A stretch of 64,000 nucleotides of DNA, from contig NC_079877.1 of assembly GCF_029227915.1 (NCBI RefSeq), positions 9,550,001 through 9,614,000 of the forward strand, read 5' to 3'. Shown one piece after another: positions 49,836 to 60,401 of the stretch. The DNA is from Hydractinia symbiolongicarpus (taxonomy: Eukaryota; Cnidaria; Hydrozoa; Anthoathecata; Hydractiniidae). Every line of letters begins with the position of its first letter. The stretch's first letter is position 1. The notes beneath the pieces are model-generated. The model was not told the origin of the DNA. It searched no databases and saw nothing but the letters and a program-made list of their open reading frames with translations. A program made the translations under genes and the position numbers.

Positions 49836-51274
49836 TTATTTTTTGTCCATGATTGTTGTATAAACTCTAGACGATATGTTACTGCTAATCTTTTCATCCG
49901 TGGTTTGGTAAACACACCTAGTTGAACATTTTCTATCGGTATCTTGTATGAGACAACCTAGTAACTCTTGCACAGAAGCACCAGCACCGCAAAACTTTTC
50001 TTTCCAAGTTTCCAAATTAGCTGCCAGATTGTCAATTTTTATATGAAGCTTCCTAATCTGGGTATCTTTGCAGGTCAATTGTGTCAATAAATTCAAAATT
50101 TCATCTTCTCTTTAATAACGCTTTTGCTCCTTCTGCACTTGCAAAAGAGATGCCACTATAACGTTCTCTGCAAGCATATTATTCTTCGTATCAAACCTTT
50201 AAACTTCTCTTTCCTTCATATGCAAAATTTCTATCATTCTATTGCTTAGCAGTTCAAGCAATCATGTCAAATTTAGGAAACTGTTAATTCTTGGAGTCCC
50301 AATTGTCTCGTTTTTCGCTTTTATCATGTGAAAGTCCAAAATCAGTTCAATTAGGTCCCACGGTCAATCGTTTCACTGTTAAAAGCGATGCAACCTAGTA
50401 ATATCGGAAAGATATCGCTAAATACATGTTGGTACCAATATGTGACGAAACCGTTGTAACTCAAGCGGAGTGATACCGTAAGAAAGTCAATGAAATGTAG
50501 TTTAAGAAACTGTCTCTATTTCCTCAACGCGCGCTAACAACTTTGATTGGTCCCACTATAAAAAATGACTTATTGATCTAAATATTTTAATAAAGTGTTA
50601 ACAGAGCGTCCAGTGTAACTACGGAGTTCCAGCATTCATGCCAAAGTAAGAAGAATGTTAATTCTTGGAGTCCAATTTTCTTATTTATCACATTTATAAG
50701 GTTAAAGTCCAAAATCAGTTCAATTAGGTCCCACGGTCAATCGTTTCATTGTTAAAAGGAATGCAACCTAGTAATATCGGAAAGTATCGCTAAATACATG
50801 TTGGTACGAATATGTGACGCAACCGTTGTAACTCAAACGCACTGATACCGTTTGAAAGTCAATGAAATGTAGTTTTTGAAACAGTCTCTATTTTTTCAAC
50901 GCGCGTTTTTATTTTTGCGTTTTGATTCGGTTAACTTGAGCTTTCCAATCTCATCGAGCTGCTTCATATCTTCCTTTTTAAGAACTGCTACCTCATTCAT
51001 CAACCGATTACGTTCGTCTTTATAGGCTTTAATATTTTGTGTTACTTCAGAAAGTTGCATTGCAGAACGTTACACTGTGATTGAGTTGCTTTAATTCTCT
51101 TTTTGTACCGTCAAGAACCTCCCTCAAACTTTTCATTTTAAGCAACTCTTCGTTCTTCTTTGATCGATTTATCGATTTATTTAGTTTTGTATGAGCCTGC
51201 TTCTTCTCCAGAATTTCATTCCACTCCAAAAACGCCTTTACCTTCGATTTCAATAGCTTTGTTTGCAATATCAT
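49836..51274 (-). pseudogene. Degraded coiled-coil protein gene
   Basis: Three minus-strand stretches read as Lys/Glu/Leu-rich coiled coil. 51274-51047 (75 codons) overlaps, by a one-base frame shift, an ATG at 51058 that reads about 53 codons down to 50900. After a repeat-filled gap, 50200-49836 reads with internal stops into a segment with QLTCKDTQIRKLHIKIDNL. The pieces are consistent in strand and composition but broken by at least one frameshift, two stops and the 50284-50905 repeat pair. No domain beyond coiled coil is recognisable. It could instead be chance Lys-rich AT DNA. Confidence 0.35.
50284..50905 (+). repeat. Pair of ~250-bp direct repeats
   Basis: 50284-50535 and 50658-50905 are close copies (TTAATTCTTGGAGTCC to CAACGCGCG), separated by 122 bp of unrelated sequence. 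Differences are scattered substitutions and small indels. They split the coiled-coil pseudogene, suggesting insertion followed by local duplication. Confidence 0.85.
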
Positions 51275-51956
51275 TTTTTAATGATAAGATAATCACTGTG
51301 TTAAATTTTAGCTGCGTCTTTATAACATTAGTAGCAATATTATTTTCAACATCGCAGTATAGAAATAATTTAAACTTTTTCATCTCGGTTAAGAATTTTT
51401 AACATCTATTTTTTGTTGTATTTCATTGAAACTTAGGCACGGAACCAGTATAAGCTACACATTTCTTTTTTTTCAGACCATAGTGTATCGAAATTAGTGT
51501 TACGCCACTTTCTCGTAAAATTCATGCTTAACAATAATTCGCGCATTTTTACGGCCTGTTTCGGGATAACAAAGAGGCTTCTCTTGTAAGTATTGTTTAA
51601 AAAGCTAAAGTTGAAATTTTCCTACACTTTTTGTTTAAACATAATAAAAACAATTTCAGCAAGAAAATAAGCACCCTCAACCTTCACACAAAAATTCTTA
51701 GAAAAAGTATGAATGGTTAAAGATAAAATAAAAATTACGAAGTTGTTCTATTCTTCTTACCAAAACTTGCTTTTGTTAATTTCTTTGAAAAGGCGCGAAT
51801 AATATAAACTGTTTAACGAAATAGACAACGCGATGTTAATTTTCAGTAACTTTGACCGTGCACGTATTCATAACAAAGAAACTGCACCGAGGTTATAATA
51901 TAATAAAGAGTATTATAGACTAGTAACAAATAACTGTGCCACACATTAAGGTAGAG

Positions 51957-52760
51957 TGTTTTAGTACGGGTATGTGGTATGTCGAGAATTGAGTGAAGCG
52001 CGTACAACATTATGGTGTTTCCGGTGTGATATATTTTTAAAAAAGAACATTCTCACAACTTTGACTGAAATAACAACTCGTTGTTACCCCGTCATAGCAA
52101 AAACAGTCAGCCAACATTTTTTATTTTTTTGAAAGATGTTCCTGGGGAAAGTTCTAAAATGAATGTTACTCCAGGCTAAGCGCTTAGTGCAGACAAACAA
52201 TGTCACACATCCATATAGCTGTAACACACTCTTCCAAAAACAACTTTATCACAACTCGGGTTAAAGAGAAACACAGAAAACAGCCTTTCTTTAACACTAG
52301 GCTGAGCGCTTAGTACAGGTATAACGTGTCGCATATGGCGTAATACAATTTTCCAAGAAACTATATCCTAACTTCGGTTTAAATAAAAACACAAGAAACA
52401 ACCCGTTGTTACGCTGCGGATCTAGAACAATCACTGAGCAATTTTATTTCGTGGAGAAGTTTTTGTAAAAGTAAAAACACAGTTTACAACTTGCTTTCAT
52501 CCTGTTAAAGAAAAAACAATCAAGCAACATGGCTTTATTTTGCAGGTAAAGTTCCTGTCAAAATTTAAAAATTAGGTTGAGCGCTTAGTACAGGTAAACC
52601 ATGTTGCATGTCCTCAAAGGCGTAATACCCTTTTCCAAAATAACTTTATTGCAACTTCGGTTTAAATAAAAACACAGGAAACAACCTGTTGTTACCCTGT
52701 TCAGCTAAAACAACCACTCTGCAATTTTATTCTTTATAATAAGTTTTTATGACAGTAATA
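51957..52760 (+). repeat. Dispersed repeat family, copy 2 with internal tandem units
   Basis: Related to 33386-33830 over most of that copy. Here a unit containing GCGCTTAGTACAGGTAAAC, GGCGTAATAC, CTTCGGTTTAAATAAAAACA and ACAACCYGTTGTTAC recurs about four times with a period of roughly 120-200 bp. It looks like a satellite-like dispersed family; no open frame is maintained. Confidence 0.7.
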
Positions 52761-55081
52761 AAAGGTGTAGCACTTAACTGCATATAGCATAAGAATTATT
52801 AATTAAGAATTTTGTAAAATATTTCTTCACGACGCAAACGATAAAGGATATTGTGTTTCTTAGCTGAACGTCTAACTAACGTTGTATGCATTGGAACATT
52901 TGACTCCCATGACAAAAGCTCAAGGTCAAAAACACGAAAGCTACTAGCGGTTATGCGTTGGATATAAAGGTTCGGCTCCACACTGACGAAAAAAGTGTTC
53001 AAGTAAACAGTAATAACGCCAGTGCATGTAGAATTCTTTCTGTAGCAAAGCTTAACACAACACCTACAAACACTCGCTTTAGATGCCCTGTTCACAATCT
53101 AAAATTAAACCTCAACCTCAATAGATTGCAAGAAAGCAGCATCGGCTAGCTAATTGAAAAACCTTGCCTTTAGAGTCGTTTCAGGTTGCAGTCTTTTAAA
53201 ATCACGTCTTGGAAACTTTGAGCATCAAAGGAGCACTACAAAACATGTGGGGCCATGCACTGTTTGAGCCAACTCGCCAGTTTTACGTGCAGATGTGCTA
53301 TTGAAGTCCTAAAACCCAAATAAGAAAGGAAACTTGAAACGATATGCCTTTTTTCGATTCGCAGTCTGTAATTGCTCTGACAAAGACATCTCAAGTGAAT
53401 ATGCTTTGCATTCCTTTCTCCCATTGTAGGTATTAGTGTACAGACAGTTTTTGTAATGATTCCGATTTAAAGAAATAACAAGTCTAATCCTGGCATTGGT
53501 GGCAAGTTGTTGTGTGGGTATAATAGTTAGGTAGCTGCGCCCACCCAGTTTTCAGCTAGCTAGCTACAATGTTGTCAATATGTTAAATTGAATAAAATAT
53601 TTCTCCACAGATACTTGATTCTTCTTTATCTTTATTGCCTTAACAGAATTCCTGTACCTTCTCCGAAGAAATCTTACCAAAATTTACTCACCACGCCGTT
53701 CTTCACAAATAGCTATTCAGCTTTTTGAAGCACTATTTCCACTTTTTGAGGAACAATCAAACCACTATGCGATTTGGTAAATTTTGGTTTTGCGCTCCGT
53801 AAAATATAAACTGAAGTACTGTATTTTAAGGGAGAAAAATGTTGTTTTTAGGCTCAATGGATCAAGTAAATACACCGAGCTAAATTATATTTCCAAAAAT
53901 CCGTGAATCGAGGGAAAACCAGTGTTTTAATGAATATGAAAACCAGGATTTAAGCTTATAGCCCGGATTTTGTTTCAAATTTGTAACTTGCCAGAAATAC
54001 TGGTTATTTACACATTCAAAATGATGTTTTCTTTTTTATTTTCAAAGTAACAGATATGGCAGTGGGTGTCAAGGCGTTGAGGTGCGCAGGACAAAATTTA
54101 GTTAAATGTTTGTAGTTAAAGGGCGCATTTTTGTAATCAGCATCATCAACCTTATTGCCAGGACTTCTTTCGCTTTTTCAACGATATTAAACTGTCAAAT
54201 TGAAGAGTCTGCATGATGAAATTCTGTCGTAATTACAGACTGGTATCCATCATAACATTAAATATGGTTCCCCCACAATCAATGAGATTTTGTGGTATAT
54301 AAAGTGCATCGTTTTTAGAAGATCTAAATCGCTCATTCTGCAAGATTTTTTGCTTGTCTGAGCAAACCATGGTAGTCCCTATTGGTGGGATGTATAAACA
54401 AATTTTAATTTTCTATTTTGATAGAAGACTTTTGTATAAGAAAACATCAAGAACTTAAAAATCTTGCATAAAGAAATTACTAAGAATATATTGAGTGCAA
54501 ATCCACTACGCTTATCATGCTAAGATAGCGATGTAGCACGTTTTTCAAAACAGCGTCATAAACACCACGGCATTTATTATGCTTAGAAATTTAAAATTTT
54601 GCTCTATAATTGTTAGTATAGCATTAAAACTGGTCAAGAAATAAATGTTTTGGCCAGTAAGTTTCTTGCCTCATATTCATCCATATACATTTTCCACAGT
54701 TAACTTTATCAGTTAGACTGTGGGTCTTCTCATAATCAAACTTACACAGATAATTAATTTTCGATTGGCATTGCGGAATTTACTTTCACAAATAGAAAAC
54801 TATGGTAATTTCGCGGGAAGTTTACAAATTGGGATTGGTAGGGAAATAGCATATGTGTTTTTTCGCAACATTTTTAGTTGTGTTATGCGTGTTAGTACAG
54901 TTCTCTTTACATAATAAAAACAAAATCGACAAACAAAAATTGTTAGAAAGTTAATAGATCCACAATTTGTAAGATTTTGCAGGAATTTAATTTTTTGGAA
55001 AATCAATTTTGTACCTTTCTGAACTTAGACATGCCCACAAACTGCGATGCTTACATCATGATGAATTGATGTCCAAGTCTC

Positions 55082-55165
55082 TTGAAATTCACTATATCTA
55101 CTACAATGGAATCTCTCTATCCCGACTACTCTCTATCTCGAACTTCTTTCTATCTCGAACTAAAA
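55082..55165. mobile_element. Possible pogo/Tigger-type transposon end
   Basis: Contains repeated CTCTCTATCTCGAAC / CTTTCTATCTCGAACT phrases, a style seen in terminal regions of some Tigger-like elements. No transposase and no matching inverted end were found, so this is weak. Confidence 0.25.
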
Positions 55166-56809
55166 TATCAATCCCTTTGTGCTCTGGTGTCAATACGGAA
55201 ACTTCAATTGCCACCTCCTTATAGTTTTGTCTCTATGCCATTCATTCAGACTACTTGGCGAAAATGCCAGGGAACAATGAAATTGCGAAGGGTCGAGCGA
55301 AAAATTTCGCTAACTTAAACTTCCCAGTCTTATGAATACGTCTCATTACGTGATTTCGAAATTTGGGTTCCTTCTTAATTTTTTAACATAATACTTTACA
55401 AAGAAATATGTTGAAACGACGTCTGTTTACGGTAGCTCTGTTATCTATGAAGTTGTGAACAAGACCAGACAAAGTAAATGGCAGCTGAAAGATGTACAGA
55501 TGTGCATGTTTGTGTGCAGAGAATGTTCATATTAAACTTTTTTCGCAAGAAAAAGCGTTTGTACTGTATCCATCCAAAATCTCTGACCAGCTCATTGCAT
55601 AGGTTAAGTCCTATCCGCCGTCTCTATAAAGAAAATCCCCCACGTATGTTTCGTTTGCCTTTAAAATTTGCCGAGAGTGATAAAAAAATCCTTGATCCGA
55701 TCCTGATTATGTTACTCAAACAGTGATATGGTAAGCCTTTAAATTCGGGATTAATGCATTTTACTAGAAATCATGCTGAACAGCGTAATCAGTAGTTCGT
55801 CATATGAGCGATATTCTAACACGGTGTTTATTGTTTAGAGTTTGCAAGTGTAATAGGCCTTTGTTATATTTTATTGTTAAACCTATATTTTTGAATACGA
55901 CGTTTTTGGAGAGTTTTTGGAGGGAGGTTGCCTTTTTAAGAGAAGAGATGAAATGTTTAAGAATTTAGGTTTGGAAAATTTGAAGTCGATATACGTGAAA
56001 TTGAGACTATAAATTAAATTAGCTCCTTTGATTATAGTAGTTAAAAAACATTGGCATATTTAAGAGCTAAAAAAAAAGAAATTTAAGGACTTATGTGATG
56101 GTTTGTTATTTACTACCAAAGAATCGAAGATAGAGGTATTGTCGTTAGTAACATTATTTATCTATAAACATTTTCATAACAAAACGTTTGTGAAAAAAAA
56201 GAACTGGTAAATGACAAAGCTTTGCTCATGAGAAATATGCTCACGTTTATCGTCTTATTCTACACTGTAGTCTGTAGATGTGAGAATATGTTATAAAAAA
56301 AAGAGAATGTTAAGGTCTTGGATTTGGAAAATAAAATTTCTGTAATAAATCAACATCGTTTCTTAATAATTTTCTTCGCCAACACGCGAAAGTTCAAATG
56401 TGAAAAACATGTTTGGTTATAGTCACGTGTGCCTACGTCGATTGCGTCTAACATCGATTGCGCCTAAACACCACAGATAAGCTAGATCAAAATAACTGTA
56501 ACAATTCTTCAAAAAAATCTTTTTTTTTACAGTTTTTGACATTATTGTTTGTAAAGTGCAGAGCCTGAAGATTCAACATTAACTGTCTCTTGAGTTACCA
56601 TTCTAATTCGTTGTATTCCATGTCCATGCAGCATAGCAAAAAAGAGATATTACAAAGAATTGGTAGAATCCACCACTGGACTGAACAGATGACAGCAGGT
56701 CGCAGAAAAGAAAAAAAACATGATAAGTGTTTGTAAACTACCTGACTTAGCTACTTCAAAGAGAGGGAAATGGTCGTTCTAGCGCAGTCGACGATGACGG
56801 CAAGGGGAA

Positions 56810-56884
56810 TTCCCTAAATTCCCGAAATCGGAAATCCCAATTCCGATATAATCCGACAATCCCGGAAATACCGATAAAATCCAA
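56810..56884. repeat. Short iterated GGAAT/ATTCC motifs at the left edge of the virus-like element
   Basis: About 75 bp built of 8-10-nt phrases (AATTCCC, GAAATCGGAAATCCC, AATTCCG, CAATCCCGGAAATACCG) in both orientations, just where composition changes. It could be part of a terminal repeat or an origin-like array. The opposite end is outside the window. Confidence 0.4.
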
Positions 56885-57008
56885 CGCATGCGTAATAGCG
56901 ACTAACAGGAATAATGCTGACATCAACAAAAATAGAGATTGCGCAATTGAGTAGGGATAAGTCCATAGGGTTGTGATTGCTAATTGAACTCAGGATATAA
57001 TAATAAAC

Positions 57009-58074
57009 ATGAGTCAACATCATGAGAATCCCTTCGGGACCCCGGAAACGTGTGCCGATGCTGTTGGGCGGTACCTGCATCTGCTCAAGGATGTTCCTGA
57101 CCGTTTCAAGACCCAGGAAATGTGCGCTATGGTAGTTCAAGAGGATCCCTGGGCACTCATGTATGTTCCTAATTATTTAAAGACCCCAGAAATGTGTGCC
57201 AAGGCGGTTATGGATCTCCCGCGAATGATAATGTTTGTTCCTAATTATTTAAAGACCCCAGAAATGTGTGCCGGGGCAGTTGAAATGTTTCCGCTGGTGC
57301 TCGAGTTTGTTCCAGACCATTTCAAAACTCAAGAAATGTGTGCCGATATGGTTATACAGAACCCCCAGCTCCTCAGGTTCGTACCGGACTATTTCAAGAC
57401 CTGGAAATGTGTACGTTGGCGGTTCGGGAACAACCCGAGCTGCTGCGCTATCCTCCAGACCATTTCAAGACACAAGAAATGGGTACTGGGGCAAGCGCTC
57501 CTGAATGATACTGCAGGATGTTACGGATCATTTCAAGAAACAGGAAATGTGCACTCGGGCGGTTCAAGAACATCCCAGAGCACTCGGGGATGTTCCGGAT
57601 CATTTAAAGACCCAGGAGATGTGTAACATGGCGGTTCAAGAGGATACCTGGGCTTTCATGTTTGTTCCTAATTATTTAAAGACCCCAGAAATGTGCGGCA
57701 AGGCGGTTGCGGCGAATCCCATGATGCTCAAGGATGTTCCAGACCGTTTCAAGACCCCGGAAATGTGCGCTATAGCGGTTCAAGAGGATCCCTGGGCACT
57801 CGGGGATGTACCGGATCATTTCAAGACCCAGGAGATGTGTAACATGGCGGTTCAAGAATATCCCAGAGCACTCGAGTTTGTTCCGGACTGGTTCGTGATC
57901 CGGGAAATGTGCATGGGTAACAATGATCTGCTCGAAGCCTATCATCAGCGGAAAGCGGAGAAGTATGGAAATAGGGATGAGCTAGCTCCGGTTGCATGGC
58001 ATCCCGATAGGGTCATAGACTGGTGTTTTTCGGAGGATGAAAAGGCAGACTTTGAGCTCTTGTGGAGTAAATAA
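57009..58074 (+). CDS. DUF4116-type repeat protein (about 353 codons, two frameshifts)
   Basis: Starts ATG at 57009 (preceded by AATAATAAAC). About ten copies of a 33-34-residue repeat of the form VPDxFKTPEMCxxAVxxxPxxL run to about 57900. A unique C-terminal part follows (LLEAYHQRKAEKYG, then HPDRVIDWCFSEDEK) and ends at 58072-58074. The frame changes near 57398 and again at about 57485-57505, but repeats continue across both breaks, so this was one gene. DUF4116 repeats are known from large DNA viruses, protists and some bacteria; function is unknown, with an alpha-helical solenoid likely. Neighbouring repeat DNA copies are similar, indicating internal duplication. Confidence 0.7.
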
Positions 58075-58182
58075 ACGATAAATGAACAATGTGATGAGTG
58101 TGAACGCGTACTCGACACCTACGACAGATGCTCCTGTGGACGGAAATTCCTCATTAAAGGTAAACTGCTATGCTGGTACTGA
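58075..58182 (+). pseudogene. Small zinc-ribbon-like protein fragment without start codon
   Basis: Directly after the stop at 58072-58074 the same frame reads CDECERVLDTYDRCSCGRKF and ends CWY with a stop at 58180-58182. CxxC followed by CxCGR is a good zinc-binding layout. There is no ATG in frame (ATA-AAT at the expected start), so the start appears lost. An overlapping ATG ORF at 58081 in another frame has no motif and is less convincing. Confidence 0.4.
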
Positions 58183-58207
58183 TGGCATGAGTACATTACG
58201 TATAATG

Positions 58208-58254
58208 GTGGAAGCTGTACGTGTACCAAAACCTAGTTGAACTCCAGTTTCCAC
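58208..58254. terminator. Hairpin between zinc-ribbon fragment and next gene
   Basis: GTGGAAGCTG (58208-58217) and CAGTTTCCAC (58245-58254) pair at nine of ten positions around a 27-nt loop. Located 3' of one gene and 5' of the next, matching the other intergenic hairpins of this element. Confidence 0.45.
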
Positions 58255-58281
58255 AAAATAAAAGAATGTTCAAATTCGGTA

Positions 58282-58881
58282 ATGAGAATTAACCCAAGAG
58301 ACTTTTATGCTAAAGCGACTTCACTAAATATCGAAGATGTAAATATTGAAAATATCGTGCTAAGCGATCCTATTCCAGAAAAAAAGGGCAAGGATGAACG
58401 CTTCATTATTGGCTATAAAAATAGTGACAGCAAGTTATCCCCTCTATTGATCAAAACCCCTAAAAACCTCTATTCTAATGGTGCCTCGCGTTACGATGAG
58501 GGCTGCTCTCTTACCATGTCATTCGATATCTATAACCATCCCGAGTGGTTAGAGAAGTATGAGAGTATCCTGACCAAGGTAGAGTCCTTGGAGGGTCATT
58601 GCTTCACCACTCCACCTATGAAAAAAGGTAAATACATCACCACCAAGGTGAAGAAGTGGGAGGGTAAACTTAGAACCGACTTCCATTCCAAAAAAGTACC
58701 ACTAAAAAAAAGATGCGAGTGCAATGCCATCCTCAAGATATCTGGCATCTACAGGCAAGGTTCAAATTACTACATGCAAACCTACTTGGAGGAATGTAAG
58801 TATAAGGTTGTCGAGTTTTATGGCTCCCGCTACCTTAGCGATTCCGACTCTGATGACGAATCCTTCGTCGTAGTAGACTAG
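58282..58881 (+). CDS. Unrecognised 199-aa protein with acidic tail
   Basis: The ATG at 58282 is preferred over an upstream in-frame TTG. The protein is intact: N-terminal part MRINPRDFYAKAT, a middle with CSLTMSFDIYNHPEWLEKYE, basic KKGKYITTKVKKW, then RCECNAILKISGIYRQG, and an acidic C-terminus (SDSDSDDE). A mixed beta-rich body with a very acidic tail is a common layout of viral single-stranded-DNA-binding or replication accessory proteins, but this is analogy only. It is one of the few unbroken genes of the element. Hairpins flank it on both sides. Confidence 0.65.
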   Translation: MRINPRDFYAKATSLNIEDVNIENIVLSDPIPEKKGKDERFIIGYKNSDSKLSPLLIKTPKNLYSNGASRYDEGCSLTMSFDIYNHPEWLEKYESILTKVESLEGHCFTTPPMKKGKYITTKVKKWEGKLRTDFHSKKVPLKKRCECNAILKISGIYRQGSNYYMQTYLEECKYKVVEFYGSRYLSDSDSDDESFVVVD

Positions 58882-58890
58882 ATATGAAAG

Positions 58891-58923
58891 GTTTTGATGT
58901 GTGTTGATCTAACACATCAAAAC
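58891..58923. terminator. Perfect 12-bp hairpin after the acidic-tail gene
   Basis: GTTTTGATGTGT (58891-58902) and ACACATCAAAAC (58912-58923), nine-nt loop, between the stop at 58881 and the next ATG at 58928. Position and symmetry suggest a transcription-termination or 3'-end-processing hairpin, as known for some giant viruses. Confidence 0.7.
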
Positions 58924-58927
58924 AAAC

Positions 58928-59170
58928 ATGAACGACGTTAAGGCACTGAAAAAGGAAGGGAAATCACTAAAGATTCGTAACTACTCAACTATGAAAAAAC
59001 CTGAACTCTTCGAATCCATCCGCAAGGTAAAGTACAAGGACGCTTCTACACAAACAAACGGTCCTTATTGCGAACCTTGTTGCACTATCGCTTGGCAAAA
59101 GAATCTTGAGCACCTTCTGGAAGATCTCGCTCAAAGGCAGCGAACTATCATATACGATGGTGTTTGCTGA
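58928..59170 (+). CDS. Small SAP-like protein (80 aa)
   Basis: ATG at 58928, intact to the stop at 59168-59170. Residues about 4-33 (VKALKKEGKSLKIRNYSTMK then KPELFESIRK) have the helix-turn-helix spacing of SAP/HeH-type DNA-binding motifs: a Lys/Gly-rich first helix, a hydrophobic turn and a K-x-E-L-F/L second helix. The C-terminal half carries YCEPCCTIAW, possibly metal-binding, and a short amphipathic helix. Small SAP-like proteins occur in viral and mobile-element clusters, where they bind DNA. The domain call is by pattern only. Confidence 0.6.
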   Translation: MNDVKALKKEGKSLKIRNYSTMKKPELFESIRKVKYKDASTQTNGPYCEPCCTIAWQKNLEHLLEDLAQRQRTIIYDGVC

Positions 59171-59212
59171 TCGATGGTGATACAGGTGAAGTGGTTGGCA
59201 TAGCCTAGTAGA

Positions 59213-59252
59213 GTTTTGTGGGAGCTTATGCAGAAGCTACTTCCAACGAAAC
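59213..59252. terminator. Imperfect hairpin between convergent genes
   Basis: AGCTT (59223-59227) and AAGCT (59234-59238) close a six-nt loop; outer parts GTTTTGTGGG and CCAACGAAAC pair at eight of ten positions across a four-base bulge. It lies between the SAP-like gene stop and the stop of the convergent minus-strand gene at 59279. Confidence 0.4.
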
Positions 59253-59278
59253 TTACACTGAGTAGGCAGGTGGTTGTT

Positions 59279-59908
59279 CTAAATACCGCTGACATATTGT
59301 ACAGACTGAAGTTTTTTGAGAAGTTCCTCCCTAGCCTCCTGTCTCCCTTGCGCTAATAATTCCGCGCGCTCGTTATCATTGATCATTGTCACAGCCTTCT
59401 TAGTCCTCTCGCGTATCTGCTCCTTGAGCATCATGTAGCGCTGTTTCTCTTGTATAATCATGGTGAACTCGCTGTCAAAGATCACACCATCTTGTATCAC
59501 TTTGGAGATCTTTTCGATCACGGTGTCCAGCTTGGACTCCGCTAGGAGCTTGATACATTCATGTATGTGAACCTTAAAACTTATGCGTTTGGACGCATTC
59601 TTCAAACCTACTTGCCCCATGCCTACTGCAAGAGTCGCTGCTTTCAGACCTATGGCTATCGGAGCTCCGAACCCCGTTGCAAGTGTGGCAATGCCAGCTG
59701 TGGCGGTTATCATAGTTACTGCGATCATTCCATGATCTGCATATCTCAGCCCTATCCCCCAGACTTTGAACTTTGAACGGAAGAACGCTTCGATCTCTTC
59801 GATCTTTTTCAACCGATAGACCTGGCTCTCTTCTAGGGTATTATGCGTAGGCTCTTGCTCAGGCGCACTTGGCGGTAAAGGCGGGTAAAGCTTAGCAATG
59901 TCAGTCAT
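59279..59908 (-). CDS. Membrane-associated protein with proline-rich N-terminus (209 aa)
   Basis: ATG at 59908, immediately adjoining the stop of the upstream gene (59909-59911), intact to 59279. The N-terminus is YPPLPPSAPEQEP, rich in proline like late-domain segments. An amphipathic helix follows (LKKIEEIEAFFRSK), then a Gly/Ala-rich hydrophobic region at about residues 60-101 that could form two membrane helices. The C-terminal half is charged and helical. I recall similar unnamed proteins in cnidarian genomes but cannot give a family name. It is the last gene of the packed minus-strand cluster. A structural or virion-membrane role is possible but unproven. Confidence 0.65.
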   Translation of the reverse strand: MTDIAKLYPPLPPSAPEQEPTHNTLEESQVYRLKKIEEIEAFFRSKFKVWGIGLRYADHGMIAVTMITATAGIATLATGFGAPIAIGLKAATLAVGMGQVGLKNASKRISFKVHIHECIKLLAESKLDTVIEKISKVIQDGVIFDSEFTMIIQEKQRYMMLKEQIRERTKKAVTMINDNERAELLAQGRQEAREELLKKLQSVQYVSGI

Positions 59909-60052
59909 TTATTCTATGAGAAAATGCATAGTAATTCCAACGAACGAAACGTTCTTATCGTGGTGATGCTCGTCCGTCAGCATGAACTCCAGCCTGTCTG
60001 TTGAACCTTTAAGAGGGAGGTATAGAGGGTTATCGAAACTCCCCGTAAGCAT
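59909..60052 (-). CDS. Small protein in the minus-strand cluster (47 aa)
   Basis: ATG at 60052, stop TAA 59909-59911 directly before the next gene's ATG at 59908. Sequence starts MLTGSFDNPLYLPLKGS and ends FVGITMHFLIE. The frame is open somewhat upstream (to a TGA near 60139), so the protein may be longer or be the tail of the preceding broken gene. Tight packing supports it being real. Confidence 0.4.
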   Translation of the reverse strand: MLTGSFDNPLYLPLKGSTDRLEFMLTDEHHHDKNVSFVGITMHFLIE

Positions 60053-60066
60053 GACTCCCCATGCGT

Positions 60067-60398
60067 TTATCTCTTTGGTGGAAGCATGGCAAGAATCTTG
60101 GATTTTTTCCGTAGCACGCAGTCATCCTCGTCTAATTGAGGGAAAACAAGTCGTAACCTATGGTATACGTCAGTCTTGTAGAATGAATCGTAGTCACTCT
60201 TCATATAGTATTTTTTACTGGGATCGTAGGGTAGACCCAAGAGCTCTTGCAGTTGTCGATGAATCACCACCCGTCATTGTACCCGTCATTGACACGGAGC
60301 CTGCACAGTCCATTTTTCAGGACAAACAGCTTAATCTTGTCCTCTGCCTGACTGTTGACGATACTCGCTAAATCCTCAATCTTGTACAAGCCATTCAT
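60067..60398 (-). pseudogene. Frameshifted small gene in the minus-strand cluster
   Basis: ATG at 60398, four bases after the stop of the preceding gene. Frame one reads MNGLYKIEDLASIVNSQAED for 44 codons to a TGA at 60264-60266. A second frame, overlapping there, continues VIHRQLQELLGLPYDPSKKY to a stop at 60067. A single-base indel near 60265-60275 explains the split; the joined length would be about 110 residues. No family recognised. Confidence 0.5.
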
Positions 60399-60401
60399 TA
60401 T

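Larger units (their letters stand above)
51275..56756. other. Intergenic, repeats only
   Basis: About 5.5 kb with no supportable gene. It holds the second dispersed-repeat copy (51957-52760) and a possible pogo/Tigger end (55082-55165). ORFs of 60-100 codons here (for example 52799-53095 minus, 55478-55726 plus) show no motif, signal peptide or splice support. Confidence 0.45.

Noticed and set aside
56814-57140. Minus-strand 108-codon ORF
   Set aside because: Half of it is antisense to the DUF4116 repeats and the rest covers short boundary repeats.
58081-58236. ATG-started ORF of about 50 codons (MNNVMSVNAYST)
   Set aside because: It overlaps the zinc-ribbon-like frame, which has a better motif; no features support it.
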